A stretch of 64,000 nucleotides of DNA, from assembly GCA_903889565.1 (NCBI GenBank), contig CAISYC010000023.1:1-64000 (forward strand), given 5' to 3'. Of this stretch, positions 1 through 9,032 are shown piece by piece (the first letter of the stretch is position 1; the number at the start of each line of letters is the position of its first letter). The translations under genes were made by a program, and so were the position numbers. The notes under the pieces were generated by a model, which was not told the DNA's origin, did no database searches, and saw only the letters and a list, made by a program, of their open reading frames with translations. Source of the stretch: an uncultured beta proteobacterium. GTDB taxonomy: Bacteria; Pseudomonadota; Gammaproteobacteria; Burkholderiales; SG8-41.

Positions 1-139
1 ACGATTGTTTCGCCGACTCAAAGGCTTTCGTCGCATCTTCTCGCGATTCGAGAAACTCGACATAATGTTCTTGGCTTTTATCCATTTCGCCCTGATCGTT
101 GAAAGCCTTCGCTATCCACTTGTGTGAACACGCCCTAGA
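1..139 (+). mobile_element. Right end of an IS5-like insertion sequence (cut by window edge)
   Basis: The stretch holds the C-terminal coding end of an IS5-type transposase, followed by a short tail reading gtgtgaacacgccctag. A terminal GGGCGTGTTCACAC-like sequence (read inward) next to a CTAG target is what the end of such an element would look like. The left end and most of the element lie outside the window, so the terminal inverted repeat cannot be confirmed. Exact right boundary (about 135-139) is inferred. Confidence 0.5.
2..127 (+). CDS. IS5-family transposase, C-terminal 41 residues (partial)
   Basis: Reading from base 2 gives 41 codons ending in TGA at 125-127. The residues include RLFRRLKGFRRIFSRFEKLD and then a hydrophobic tail with FIHFALIV. 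That pattern (R-x-F-x-R-x-K, F-R-R-I-x-S-R-F-x-K-L, then a hydrophobic helix) is the usual end of DDE transposases of the IS5 family, just after the catalytic glutamate region. The start is beyond the window edge, so the gene may be intact or truncated. The opposite strand is also open here, but it does not look like a known protein. Confidence 0.65.
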   Translation, partial: RLFRRLKGFRRIFSRFEKLDIMFLAFIHFALIVESLRYPLV

Positions 140-557
140 CATCTGAATTACAACTAAGCGTCAGTTAGATTGCCGCTGCGTGTGCCGGGACTATGCAAAA
201 CACTGTTAATACTGAAACCAATATCAATCCCGCCCTGGCCATAGGAATCCTCAGGAATGTCGTTCTGATCAAGTAATGCGAAAAATGATTCACGAAAGAC
301 GCAATGGGTTACAACATGGCGACGAGGATCAAGACTGCGCGCTGATTGCCTTTTTTGCATCGCCCGACTTCAATTGCCTATGCTGGATCAGGAATTGCGC
401 AGGATGCAACGGGTATGACAAACGGTCCTTCGGCCCGCCGGTTCTGGTCGTTCACCGACCGACGCCGTCTGGTTGAAATTCGCCCCATTTCTTTTCGAAC
501 GCAGACCATCAAATTCGTGCAGTTTCCTGAACCTGATTACGCTCGATCTCTCATCCG
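140..557. other. Intergenic stretch with no recognisable gene
   Basis: About 420 bases between the IS end and the CMD-like gene. Short open frames exist on both strands (for example 346-561 + and 154-360 -), but none has a convincing ribosome binding site or a family signature. Base composition looks visibly lower in G+C than the rest of the window, as expected of debris near an insertion element. No tRNA or attachment site seen. Confidence 0.5.
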
Positions 558-1112
558 TTAACTGCGCAAATCTGGAAACGGTGGCTCACGATCGGGCTGC
601 AGATCCACCTGGGCACTGTTTAGGCAAATCTGCAGCATCGAGAAATAGCCGATCGATCCGATCAAATCTACGACGCCTTTGTTACCGAAAATGGCTTTTG
701 CCTCGGCAAAAGTTTCTGCGCTGACAAAATGGGTATTGAGAACTTCCATCGCAAAGGCGTAGTAAACACGCTCCTCGTCGGACTTGAATGCAGGCGTCCG
801 GTTCGCGGCCAGATCATTGATCACGTCGTCGGTAATGCCCGCGGCGCGCGCCTTGTCCACATGTGCGTTCCATGAATATTGCGCATCCCAGAAACGCGCC
901 GTCACGAGGATGCCAAACTCGCGCAGCTTCTCGCTCAGGGCGGCGTCCCAGCGCATGTAATTGCTCAGCGGCGATACGAGGTTCATCAGTTCGGGGCTGT
1001 GCAGCCAGATGCCGTAGGGGCCCGAAACCCGCTTGCGCTTTTCGGCGTGTTTGTCGTAGGCCGCGCGCTGGGTCGGCGTCAATTCGCTGTAATCGAGCTT
1101 CGGCAGTCTCAT
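558..1112 (-). CDS. Carboxymuconolactone decarboxylase (CMD)/AhpD-like protein
   Basis: A 184-residue helical protein of the AhpD/CMD superfamily, with the usual arrangement of an N-terminal LTPTQRAAYD segment, a core ILVTARFWDAQYSWNAHVDKA helix and a C-terminal LIGSIGYFSMLQICLN helix. Peroxidase-type AhpD proteins carry CxxCxxxH in the core helix. Here that place reads YSWNAHV, so the redox cysteines are absent and only the histidine remains. A lyase or isomerase-like role on a small organic acid is more likely than peroxidase activity. Start ATG at 1112 has AAGGAA upstream. It lies 16 bases downstream of the amidohydrolase at 1129-2067 on the same strand, so the two are probably co-transcribed. 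Confidence 0.8.
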   Translation of the reverse strand: MRLPKLDYSELTPTQRAAYDKHAEKRKRVSGPYGIWLHSPELMNLVSPLSNYMRWDAALSEKLREFGILVTARFWDAQYSWNAHVDKARAAGITDDVINDLAANRTPAFKSDEERVYYAFAMEVLNTHFVSAETFAEAKAIFGNKGVVDLIGSIGYFSMLQICLNSAQVDLQPDREPPFPDLRS

Positions 1113-1128
1113 TGCATTCCTTTCAACA

Positions 1129-2067
1129 TCAGGCCCAGTTCAGACGGGCAAGTAACGAGCGTCCCATGATCCAGTCCTTGTCTTCCTCGGACAGGAAATC
1201 GAGCGTCTCGGTGAAATGGGTAACGCGCTGACGGTACGTGGCCTTCGTTAACGCACGGGTCATGTCGCTGCCCCAGTGGCAGCGTCGCGGGCCGAAAGCA
1301 TCGAAGATGCGCCGGATATGTATCGCCATGTCGCGGTACGGGTAGTCCTCGGCGGAATGATTGGCCACGGAAGAACATTTCACGGAAACATTCGGGAATT
1401 TTGATAGAGAGAGTGTGTGCGCGATCAGTTCGGCGGTGTGGTCGCCCTGGACCGATTGCAGCGACTGGCTAAGGCCCATGTTATCGATGATCAGAGTGAG
1501 TTGTGGATGACGCTCGGCGATGTGCGCCATCTGCGGGCCCAATCCGGGCGCATGGCACATTACCGGCAGGCCTGCATTTTCCGCTGCCGGCCAGAACCAG
1601 TCGGATGTTCCATTCGTGAGCAGCGGAGCGGTCGCCGCGGTATTAAAAGTCAGGCGAAAGCCGAGCATCCCGGGCTGATTCTTCCAGGCATGAACGAGGG
1701 CTGCCGACTGCTGATTGCGCAGATTGATGCGTCCCATGACGGCGAAACGCGCGGGATATCGTCGCGCCGCCTCCAGCCCATAGTCGTTACGATAACCAGG
1801 CCAGGACGGCGGCACCACGACTACGCGATCTACGCCGGCCTCGTTCATCATCGGCAACAACTTCTCGATCGTGAACGGTTCCGGAAGGTGGGGAGTGACG
1901 CCTGGTACCCAGCGCCATTCGGGTGTCTCCGCCGTCCACAGGTGGACTTGGGAATCGACAATTACCCGCCTGGTGGCAGGTTGCGCGGTCATTTGCTGGC
2001 ATCCCTGCGTAACTATGCCCGCGCCTGCACCAAGTGCACTGATCATAAAATGACGGCGTGAAATCAT
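1129..2067 (-). CDS. Secreted amidohydrolase-2 family hydrolase (Tat/lipoprotein signal)
   Basis: 312 residues of the amidohydrolase-related (TIM-barrel, metal-dependent) family 2, which includes lactonases such as 2-pyrone-4,6-dicarboxylate hydrolase. The N-terminus MISRRHFMISALGAGAG has a twin-arginine pattern and is followed by TQGC, a possible lipobox, so the enzyme is probably exported folded. The DSQVHLW motif is the family's metal-binding start (D-x-x-x-H). Later, VMCHAPG, LIIDNMG and WGSDMTRAL fit the active-site strand ends, with the final Asp of the GSD motif. Start has AAGGGAGA upstream. First gene of a likely two-gene operon with the CMD-like gene. Substrate unknown; a lactone or decarboxylation substrate is plausible. 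Confidence 0.85.
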   Translation of the reverse strand: MISRRHFMISALGAGAGIVTQGCQQMTAQPATRRVIVDSQVHLWTAETPEWRWVPGVTPHLPEPFTIEKLLPMMNEAGVDRVVVVPPSWPGYRNDYGLEAARRYPARFAVMGRINLRNQQSAALVHAWKNQPGMLGFRLTFNTAATAPLLTNGTSDWFWPAAENAGLPVMCHAPGLGPQMAHIAERHPQLTLIIDNMGLSQSLQSVQGDHTAELIAHTLSLSKFPNVSVKCSSVANHSAEDYPYRDMAIHIRRIFDAFGPRRCHWGSDMTRALTKATYRQRVTHFTETLDFLSEEDKDWIMGRSLLARLNWA

Positions 2068-2292
2068 GTCGCGTATTCTCCCTTGAGCGGGTAATCGTTG
2101 ACAATCCTGCTGTCATTCAGTGTGTGGAAACAGAAAACCGCATCGCAACCAAAGTGACATCACCAATCGGGCGCACCACGATCATAGACGCGACTCTGCA
2201 CGCAGTGCGTTAGCAGCGTTGATATGAACCGCGGAACAGAATGGGCCGATTTGCCGGTCAAAGGGGCGCAGGCTCGAATTTCGATAACCAGA

Positions 2293-2319
2293 AACAAAGG
2301 GACTCGCGCCCCCTTTGTT
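2293..2319 (-). terminator. Hairpin downstream of the SnoaL-like gene
   Basis: Nine-base arms AACAAAGGG and CCCTTTGTT (2293-2301, 2311-2319) with a 9-base loop, about 20 bases past the stop of the 2339-2962 gene. No strong T-run follows on the minus strand, so it may be a weak terminator or an RNA-stabilising hairpin. Confidence 0.45.
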
Positions 2320-2338
2320 ATTTCTGCGGTGTGCTCTT

Positions 2339-2962
2339 CTAGCGACCGCCCGCCAGCCACTCCGCGGCGTACTTGCGCGCCGCCGTTTCCTCGGGCGAGC
2401 CCTTGAGGATCAGGTTCTTCGGCTTGTGGCCACTGCTGCGCTCGTTGCGATAGCAGTGAAAGCGGATCGCCTGCGGATAGCTTGAGAGATCGAGACCGTC
2501 GTAATACGACTGCGGCACCGAGCCCGGCACGTGCGGATCCATGCGGTCTTTTTCATAGATGTTCGAACGCTTGCAGATGCGCCATTCGCCGTTGCGCCGC
2601 TCATACAGATCGAGCGTGACGCTCCAGGTCGTGAGGTCGAACTCGTAGCCATCCATGGTGCGGCCCTGATACAGCGTCAGGTAATACTCGTTGACCGCGC
2701 GGTGGCCGTTGATGCTGACGCGCGGGTTGTTGATCATGTGGCGCTGGGTGTCTTTTTCGTGGTGGCCGGCCATCATGTTCTGCGAGGCCTTGGCGAATTC
2801 TTCGGCGGTGCCGTCGAACCACGAGGTGGTGACGCGCGCATCCGGATGAAAACAGCTCACCAGTGTGGCCCAGTCGCCGGAATCGCGGCAGCTCAGGAGC
2901 GTGTTCGAGACCTGGGTGATTTCGAATTTTTCAGCGGCAAGCTGCAGGCGGTTCTGATCCAT
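2339..2962 (-). CDS. SnoaL-like / NTF2-superfamily protein
   Basis: 207 residues. The N-terminal part (about 10-140) matches the cone-shaped NTF2/SnoaL fold used by polyketide cyclases, dehydratases and ring-hydroxylating dioxygenase small subunits. Clues are the opening helix, then DSGDWATLVSCFHPDARV, WFDGTAEEF and a final strand pair ending in WRICKRSNIYEKDRMD. The extra 60-residue C-terminal tail is longer than usual. Start ATG at 2962 follows AAGGAACGTC. It is the last of three closely spaced minus-strand genes, after two DapA-like aldolases (gaps of 24 bases each), so a role in handling the same small-molecule substrate is likely but unproven. Confidence 0.75.
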   Translation of the reverse strand: MDQNRLQLAAEKFEITQVSNTLLSCRDSGDWATLVSCFHPDARVTTSWFDGTAEEFAKASQNMMAGHHEKDTQRHMINNPRVSINGHRAVNEYYLTLYQGRTMDGYEFDLTTWSVTLDLYERRNGEWRICKRSNIYEKDRMDPHVPGSVPQSYYDGLDLSSYPQAIRFHCYRNERSSGHKPKNLILKGSPEETAARKYAAEWLAGGR

Positions 2963-2986
2963 GACGTTCCTTGTGTAGCGTGAGGG

Positions 2987-3901
2987 TTACCAGCCGCGCG
3001 GTTCGTCGCGCAGCACGGCGATCGCGTTGAGATCGGCGGCGAGTTTCTTGCGCGCGGCGAGCGGCGGATTTTCCAGCGGCGCGCGCATGTTGCCGCCCTT
3101 GCGTTCCATCAGCGTGATGCCGGCTTTGAGGCCGGCGACGCCGAGCGGCTTGACCGCCTGACGCAGCGCGGCGATCGCTTCCTGCACCGGGCGCGCTGCT
3201 TCGTATTGTTCCTGTGCGCAGAGGTCCCACAGTTTTTTCACCGCGCGCGGCGCGATGCCGGCCATCGGCGCGATCATGCCAGTGGCGCCGGTGGCGCCCG
3301 CCGAAATCATGTATTCGGCGCCGGTCAGCAACTGAAAGTCGGCGCGTTTGGCCTGCGCGGTCGAGACCACTTCGATCATGAACTGCCAATCGAGGCTGGC
3401 ATCAACGATGCCGGCGAGATTGTCGAGGCGGTCGATCAGTTTCAGCACGGTTTCGGCGCTGATCTTCACGCCGCCCATTTCATCCGGGCTGTTGTAGACG
3501 AAGAACGGCAGCGTGGTGGCGGCACCGATCTGCGCAAAATGCTCAAGCAGCATATTGGCCGGCGGCGTCCAGTAATAGGGCGTAGTGGCAACAATCGCTG
3601 CGGCGCCCAATTTGGCCGCCTGCTTGGCCAGATCGGCGGCCACACCGGTGCCCGACTGGCTGACGTGGGCGATCACCGGCACGCGGTCTTTCACCTGCTT
3701 GATCGCGTATTTGAGCAGCTTGATCCGTTCTTCGTCGGTGAGGCTGACCGATTCGCCGGCGTGCATGGGCACTGCCAGCGACTCGGCGCCGTTGGCGAGA
3801 TGAAACTCGATCAGCTTGGCGTAGGTGCTGAAATCAATCTGTTCGTCGCGCTTGAACGGCGTGACCGGCGCGTGGACGAGTCCGGGTTTAAAAGTTGCCA
3901 T
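2987..3901 (-). CDS. DapA/DHDPS-family aldolase lacking the Schiff-base lysine
   Basis: 304 residues of the class I aldolase family that includes dihydrodipicolinate synthase and N-acetylneuraminate lyase (TIM barrel). The family tyrosine is present in FFVYNSP (Tyr136). The lysine that normally forms the imine with pyruvate, in a GIKEAS-type motif, is replaced: the sequence reads AGIVDAS, with Val166 at that position. Unless another lysine substitutes, this protein should not do normal aldolase chemistry. It lies between the SnoaL-like gene and a second DapA-like gene that keeps the lysine. It may be a non-catalytic partner, or have changed chemistry. Membership of the family is clear; function is open. 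Confidence 0.85.
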   Translation of the reverse strand: MATFKPGLVHAPVTPFKRDEQIDFSTYAKLIEFHLANGAESLAVPMHAGESVSLTDEERIKLLKYAIKQVKDRVPVIAHVSQSGTGVAADLAKQAAKLGAAAIVATTPYYWTPPANMLLEHFAQIGAATTLPFFVYNSPDEMGGVKISAETVLKLIDRLDNLAGIVDASLDWQFMIEVVSTAQAKRADFQLLTGAEYMISAGATGATGMIAPMAGIAPRAVKKLWDLCAQEQYEAARPVQEAIAALRQAVKPLGVAGLKAGITLMERKGGNMRAPLENPPLAARKKLAADLNAIAVLRDEPRGW

Positions 3902-3925
3902 GGTGTGCTCGCAAAAAGTTTTGAC

Positions 3926-4840
3926 TTACCAGCCGTACGGTTCGCTGTTCATGATGCCCATGTCTTCGAGCTGGCCGCGGATGTATTCCTGGCGCTCTTT
4001 GGTCGCGGTGGGCAGCGGCGGGCGCGTCGGGCCGACTGAGCGGCCCATCATCACCATGCCGCCCTTGAGCGACGACGGATACTGGTCGCGGAAGATCATC
4101 CACAGGCGCGAAATCTTGTACTGGCACTCGCGCGCCTTCGCCCATTCGCCGGCGGCGCAGGAGCGATAGAGCTCGACCACCAGATTCGGGCAGATTGCGC
4201 CGGCCGAGGAATACGAGCCGCGGCCGCCGAGCGGAATCGACGGCAGCAGATACTCAACGCCGGCGATCATCGAGAAATCCGGTTTCAGCGACAGCGCGCG
4301 GCGCGACAGTTCGAGAAACTTCTCGCTGTTGAAGCTCGCTTCCTTGACGCCGATCAGATTGGGCAGGCGCTCGATCATGCGCGCCAGCAGGTCGCTGGTG
4401 ATTTCCACACCCGACAGATAGCCGGGCGAGTTGTAGGCGAGGAAGGGCAGATCGATCGAGGTGCCGAGCCGCACGAAGAAATCGAAAATCGCCTGCGGCG
4501 TCGGGTCCCAGAAGTAGGGCGTGATCGCCACCACGCAATCGGCGCCGTGTTCCTGCGCGTGGCGCGCCAGTTCCAGCGTGTTGTGCACCGCCAGCGAGCT
4601 GACGTGAATGGCGACCGGCACGCGTTTGTTGACGGTGCGGATCACCGCCTCGGCGCCGGCCTTGCGTTCGGCCATCGTCATGTTGAGCGATTCGGATTTG
4701 TGGTACGGCCAGGTGATGCCGGTTGCGCCGGTGCGCACGTGAAAGTCGGTGACTTTTTCGAGCGTCGGCAGATCAAGACTGAAATCATCATGCAGCGGCG
4801 TCACCGGCGCCTGCATCACGCCCTTTAAAACGAGTGCCAT
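3926..4840 (-). CDS. DapA/DHDPS-family aldolase
   Basis: 304 residues, TIM-barrel class I aldolase family. It keeps the expected active-site pair: Tyr in FLAYNSP and the Schiff-base Lys in LIGVKEASF. The ATG at 4840 is chosen because AGGAG lies just upstream and the product then begins MALVLKGVMQAPVTP, aligning with its neighbour (MATFKPGLVHAPVTP). The open frame continues upstream to 5107, but that extension is arginine-rich and not family-like. First gene of the three-gene unit 4840 to 2339. Not a biosynthetic DapA on context: neighbours suggest catabolism of a pyruvate-releasing acid. Confidence 0.88.
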   Translation of the reverse strand: MALVLKGVMQAPVTPLHDDFSLDLPTLEKVTDFHVRTGATGITWPYHKSESLNMTMAERKAGAEAVIRTVNKRVPVAIHVSSLAVHNTLELARHAQEHGADCVVAITPYFWDPTPQAIFDFFVRLGTSIDLPFLAYNSPGYLSGVEITSDLLARMIERLPNLIGVKEASFNSEKFLELSRRALSLKPDFSMIAGVEYLLPSIPLGGRGSYSSAGAICPNLVVELYRSCAAGEWAKARECQYKISRLWMIFRDQYPSSLKGGMVMMGRSVGPTRPPLPTATKERQEYIRGQLEDMGIMNSEPYGW

Positions 4841-4967
4841 CGGAACTCCTGTATGTGCGGGCCGCCGGCGCGCGTCGGGTTGCGATGCGCGGCGCGCTCG
4901 AAGACGGATATTGTTTTTATTGGCGCCGATTTTAAACCAAAACCGGCGCACTCTCCCTGCGCGCAGC

Positions 4968-5693
4968 CTAGAGCATGCCGCCGGGTTTGCCGAGCGCCTG
5001 CTCGGCGAGTTGTTTGACCAGCCAGTCGTAGGCGTCATCCACCGAATCGGTGCGGTAGACGAGATCGACATCGGCGGCCTTGATCGTGCCGTGGCGCACC
5101 AGCGCATCGAAGTTGATCACTTCGCCCCAGTATTCGGTGCCGAAGAGCACGATCGGCATGCGCTTGGTCATGCGCTTGGTCTGCACCAGGGTCAGCACCT
5201 CGAACAGTTCGTCGAGCGTGCCGTAGCCGCCGGGAAACACGATCACCGCCTTGGCCATGTAAGAGAGCCAGAATTTGCGCATGAAGAAATAGTGGAAGTG
5301 GAACGACAGCTCGCGCGTGATGTAGGCGTTGCCGCCTTCTTCGTGCGGCAGCGAGATGGTGAGGCCGACATTGCGGCCGTGCGCTTCCGATGCGCCGAGG
5401 TTGGCCGCCTCCATGATGCCGGGGCCGCCGCCGGTGCAGACGACGAAGCGGCGCTGCATCGCCGGATCGAGTCCCTTGGACCACTGTGTCAGGCGGAAGG
5501 AGAGTGCGCGCGCCGCCTCATACCAGGGCGAGCCCGGTGCAAAGCGCGCCGAGCCGAAAAACACGATGGTGTCCTCGACGCCCTCGGCCTCGAGGCGGCT
5601 CTTCGGTTCAAGATACTCGGCGAGGATGCGCAGCGCGCGTGCCTCCTTGCCGTTCATGAAGTCGGAATTGCGGTAAGCCTTGACCGGTTTCAA
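4968..5693 (-). CDS. LOG-family (TIGR00730) nucleotide 5'-monophosphate nucleosidase
   Basis: About 241 residues with the LOG/lysine-decarboxylase-like Rossmann fold. Two nucleotide-site motifs are present: GGGPGIMEA (about 88-96) and PGGYGTLDE (about 154-162), the signature of enzymes that cleave ribose-5-phosphate from nucleoside monophosphates. The start is taken as TTG at 5693 with AGGGG eight bases upstream, because homologues share the K-A-Y-x-N-x-D-F segment just after it. ATG at 5657 is the alternative. A longer open frame to 6089 is unlikely, since it runs into the divergent receptor gene. It acts in the cytoplasm, probably in nucleotide salvage. It is not obviously part of the neighbouring operons. 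Confidence 0.85.
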   Translation of the reverse strand: MKPVKAYRNSDFMNGKEARALRILAEYLEPKSRLEAEGVEDTIVFFGSARFAPGSPWYEAARALSFRLTQWSKGLDPAMQRRFVVCTGGGPGIMEAANLGASEAHGRNVGLTISLPHEEGGNAYITRELSFHFHYFFMRKFWLSYMAKAVIVFPGGYGTLDELFEVLTLVQTKRMTKRMPIVLFGTEYWGEVINFDALVRHGTIKAADVDLVYRTDSVDDAYDWLVKQLAEQALGKPGGML

Positions 5694-5988
5694 CGGTGAA
5701 CCCCTTTCTGACGAAAAATATTCTTGCAGTTGTTCGAATGGCCGGCGCGCGAAGATTGTTTGCCGATAGCCTTTGCAGGCGAGTTTACGCTCTTGACACT
5801 GCGACGGTGCGGCGTCCGCGGCCGGCGCTGCGAAAGTCCCGCGCACATGCAGCGCCAGCTTGGCAGCATCGGGAAGGGAGTGCACAATCATTGCGGTGCA
5901 TGAGCGGTATGGGCCGGCAATGACGCCATTGAACAATCCCGATTCGATCGCTGACAACTGCCGCGCGCAAACACTACGGGGGTGGGCC

Positions 5989-6954
5989 TTGAATCGGGTA
6001 TCGCGGTTGTTGTTCAGCGGATTGACGATCGGCATCGCGGCGGGTGCGGCGAACGCGCAGGAATATCCGGTCAAACCGGTTCGCATCATCGTGCCCTATA
6101 CGGCCGGCGGCGGCTCGGATCTGTTGGGTCGCCTTGCTGCAAAAAAGCTCGGCGAGGCGTTCGGCCAGCAGGTGATCGTTGAAAACCGGCCCGGTGCCGG
6201 CGGCAACATCGGCGCCGATGCGATCGCCAAAGCCGCCGCCGACGGCTACACGCTCGGCATCGTGCCCAGCACCCACGCCATCGCGCCCGGACTTTATCCG
6301 CGGCTGCCGTTCGATCCGATCAGGGATTTCACTTTTATTACTTTGATCGCGTCGGGTCCGAACATCCTGGTCTGCCATCCGTCGCTGCCGGCAAAGTCGG
6401 TGAAGGAATTGATCGCGCTCGCCAAGCGCCGCCCCGGTGAGTTGACATTTGCCTCGGCCGGCGTCGGCACCAGCACGCATCTGTTCGGTGAATATTTCAA
6501 GGGCGTGGCGGGTATCGATGTCGTGCATATTCCATACAAGGGCAGTTCGCAGGCGGAAGTCGATCTCGTCGGCGGACAGGTGTCGTTCATGATCGACAGC
6601 ATGCCCTCGGCGCTGCCCCGCGTGCAGGCCGGCCGGTTGCGCGCGCTTGCCACCACCGGCAAAAAACGTTTTGCGGCGCTGCCCGATGTGCCGACGCTGC
6701 TGGAGGCGGGGCTGGCCTATGAAACGACCTCCTGGTGGGGCATCGTCGGGCCGGCCGGACTGCCGCAGCCGGTCGTCAACAAACTGCTCGCGGAAATCAC
6801 GCGTTTCATGGCGCTGCCCGATGTGAAACAATTCGTCGCCACGCAAGGCGCTGAACCCGCCACCGGCACGCCGCAGCAGTTTCAGGAGTACGTGAAGCAG
6901 GAAACGGCCCTCTACGCAAAAATCATCAAGACTGCGAACATTCACCTTGAATAA
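5989..6954 (+). CDS. TTT-family (Bug) solute receptor
   Basis: Periplasmic binding protein of the tripartite tricarboxylate transporter family, about 321 residues. A TTG start at 5989 is preferred: a G-rich ribosome site (GGGGGTGG) lies just upstream and the product opens directly with a signal peptide (LNRVSRLLFSG...GAANA, then QEYPVKP). An ATG at 5920 is the alternative. Family hallmarks include YTAGGGSDLLGR, VENRPGAGGNIGAD and AADGYTL. The stop overlaps the start of hydantoinase A by 8 bases, so the receptor and HyuA/HyuB are one unit. The ligand may therefore be the hydantoinase substrate or a related cyclic amide. Confidence 0.9.
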   Translation: MNRVSRLLFSGLTIGIAAGAANAQEYPVKPVRIIVPYTAGGGSDLLGRLAAKKLGEAFGQQVIVENRPGAGGNIGADAIAKAAADGYTLGIVPSTHAIAPGLYPRLPFDPIRDFTFITLIASGPNILVCHPSLPAKSVKELIALAKRRPGELTFASAGVGTSTHLFGEYFKGVAGIDVVHIPYKGSSQAEVDLVGGQVSFMIDSMPSALPRVQAGRLRALATTGKKRFAALPDVPTLLEAGLAYETTSWWGIVGPAGLPQPVVNKLLAEITRFMALPDVKQFVATQGAEPATGTPQQFQEYVKQETALYAKIIKTANIHLE

Positions 6955-9031
6955 ACCCATCGCGCCGCGTTACCGCATCGGTATCGACGTCGGCGGCACT
7001 TTCACCGATCTGTTTCTGCTCGATCAGAAAAGCGGCGCGGTCGCGCGTCACAAGCTGCCATCGACGCCCGGCGAGCCGCGCCTTGCGCCGCTCGCGGGCA
7101 TCCGCGAAATTCTTGCGCAGGTTTCCGCCGGCGGCGCGGAGGTGGCGTTCACCGGCCTCGGCACGACGGTCGCCACCAACGCGCTGCTCGAACGCAAAGG
7201 CGCGGTGACGGGGCTGATCACGACTGAAGGTTTTCGCGATTTGCTGGAAATCGCGCGGCAGAAACGGCCGCACACCTTCGATCCGTTCGTGTCGAAGGTC
7301 GAGCCGCTGGTACCGCGGCAGCTCAGACGCGAGGTCGCCGAGCGCATGCTGGCCGATGGCTCGGTACTGACGCCGCTCGATCGCGAAGCGCTGCGCGGCG
7401 TCATCGATCAACTGCTGGCGGACGGTGTCGAGAGCATCGCGATCTGTTTTCTTAATTCCTACGCGAATCCGGCGCACGAAGAAACCGCCGCGGCGATGGT
7501 GCGCGAGCGCTGGCCCGAGGGGCACGTTGCGGTATCCGCCGAAGTGCTGCCGGAATTCCGCGAATACGAGCGCCTGAGTTCGACGGTGGTCAATGCCTAT
7601 CTGACGCCGTCGACGCGCGATTATTTCCACGGCTTCGAGCGCGACGTCGCCGCGCTCGGTATCGGACCGCGGCCGTTCGTGATGAATTCCGGCGGCGGCG
7701 TGATCGCGCCCGCGGTCGCCGCGCGGCGACCGATCGACACGCTTTTTTCAGGCCCGAGCGGCGGCGTCAGCGGCGCGGTCTATGTCGCGACGGCGGCGGG
7801 GTATCCCGACATCATCACCTTCGACATGGGCGGCACCAGCACCGACGTGTGCCTCGTGCGCGACGGCAGGCCGCAATTGAGTCACGCGCGCGTGATCAAC
7901 GGTTTTCCGTTGAAGGCGGCGGCGCTCGATGTGCATACCGTCGGCGCCGGCGGCAGCAGCATCGCGGCGGTTGACGCCGGCGGCATGCTGCGCGTCGGTC
8001 CGCACAGCGCGGGTTCGAAACCGGGGCCGGCGTGCTATGGGCTCGGCGGCAGCGAGCCGACCGTGACCGACGCCAATGTCGTGCTCGGCCGGCTCAATCC
8101 CGAATATTTGCTTGGTGGCGCGCTGAAAATCGATGCCGCCAGATCGCGCGCGGCGATCGAGGCGCGCATCGCGCAGCCGAAAGGACTCGACGTAGCAGCC
8201 GCCGCCGCGGCGATGCTGGCGATTGCCGATACCAACATGGCTCAGGCGCTGCGCTTCGTGTCGGTCGAGCGCGGGCTCGATCCGCGCGATTTCGTGCTGG
8301 TCGCCTTCGGCGGCGCGGGGCCGCTGCATGCGGCATCGGTGGCGCGCGAACTCGGCGTTGGCGGCGTGCTGATCCCGTACAGCCCCGGCGTGCTGTGCGC
8401 CATGGGCGTGCTGACCAAGGATATGCAGATGGATTTCAGCCGCACGCGCATTCTCGGCGAAGACGCGCGCGATTGCGGCGCGCTGGTGGGGACGATCTAC
8501 CGCGAGCTGGAACAGAAAGCGCGCGACGAATTCGGCCGTGACGACGATGCCGCCGGAGCGGTCGTTATCGAGCGCAGCGCCGACACGCGTTATGCCGGGC
8601 AGAACCATGAGTTGTCGGTCGCAGTGCCGCTGGGCGAAATCGACGCCGCGGCGGTGGCCGCAGTCCGCGAAAACTTTCATCGCGCGCACGAAGAGCTCTA
8701 CGGTTACCGCTCGCCGGAGCGCACGCTCGAATTTGTCACCTACCGCGTCAAGGCCGCGCGCGCGATCGCGAAACACGATCTGGCGCGCGTGCCGCCGATC
8801 CAGCGCGCGGGTGCGTTGGCGCCGTCGGCGCGCCGCCGCGTTTATTTCGATGCGACCGACGGCGCCGGCGGCGGCTATGTCGATTGTCCGGTATTCGATC
8901 GCGCGCAGATGATCGAGGGCGATGCGATCGACGGCCCGGCCATCGTCGAACAGATGGATACGACGACGGTGATTCCGCCGGGCTTCAATGCGCGCGTCGA
9001 TGCGGCGCTCAATCTTTTCATGAAGGGCTGA
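6947..9031 (+). CDS. hyuA: Hydantoinase/oxoprolinase A subunit (HyuA type)
   Basis: 694 residues, the usual length for HyuA/N-methylhydantoinase A and related acetone-carboxylase-type subunits. ATPase-type motifs are visible: IDVGGTFTDLFLLD at the N-terminus, LFSGPSGGVSGAV in the middle and FDMGGTSTDVCLV after it. With the HyuB subunit immediately downstream it should form an ATP-dependent ring-opening enzyme acting on hydantoins, 5-oxoproline or a similar cyclic amide. Start is TTG at 6947, overlapping the receptor's last codons, typical of translational coupling. The family is broad and substrate cannot be read from sequence. Confidence 0.92.
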   Translation: MNKPIAPRYRIGIDVGGTFTDLFLLDQKSGAVARHKLPSTPGEPRLAPLAGIREILAQVSAGGAEVAFTGLGTTVATNALLERKGAVTGLITTEGFRDLLEIARQKRPHTFDPFVSKVEPLVPRQLRREVAERMLADGSVLTPLDREALRGVIDQLLADGVESIAICFLNSYANPAHEETAAAMVRERWPEGHVAVSAEVLPEFREYERLSSTVVNAYLTPSTRDYFHGFERDVAALGIGPRPFVMNSGGGVIAPAVAARRPIDTLFSGPSGGVSGAVYVATAAGYPDIITFDMGGTSTDVCLVRDGRPQLSHARVINGFPLKAAALDVHTVGAGGSSIAAVDAGGMLRVGPHSAGSKPGPACYGLGGSEPTVTDANVVLGRLNPEYLLGGALKIDAARSRAAIEARIAQPKGLDVAAAAAAMLAIADTNMAQALRFVSVERGLDPRDFVLVAFGGAGPLHAASVARELGVGGVLIPYSPGVLCAMGVLTKDMQMDFSRTRILGEDARDCGALVGTIYRELEQKARDEFGRDDDAAGAVVIERSADTRYAGQNHELSVAVPLGEIDAAAVAAVRENFHRAHEELYGYRSPERTLEFVTYRVKAARAIAKHDLARVPPIQRAGALAPSARRRVYFDATDGAGGGYVDCPVFDRAQMIEGDAIDGPAIVEQMDTTTVIPPGFNARVDAALNLFMKG

Positions 9032-9032
9032 C

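Noticed and set aside
1-142. Minus-strand open frame (MDKSQEHYVEFLESREDA...)
   Set aside because: The plus strand reads as the end of an IS5 transposase, which explains the openness of the other strand.
558-1112. A further Sec or CxxC redox site in the CMD-like protein
   Set aside because: The core helix has W-N-A-H with no TGA and no cysteine, so no selenocysteine is implied.
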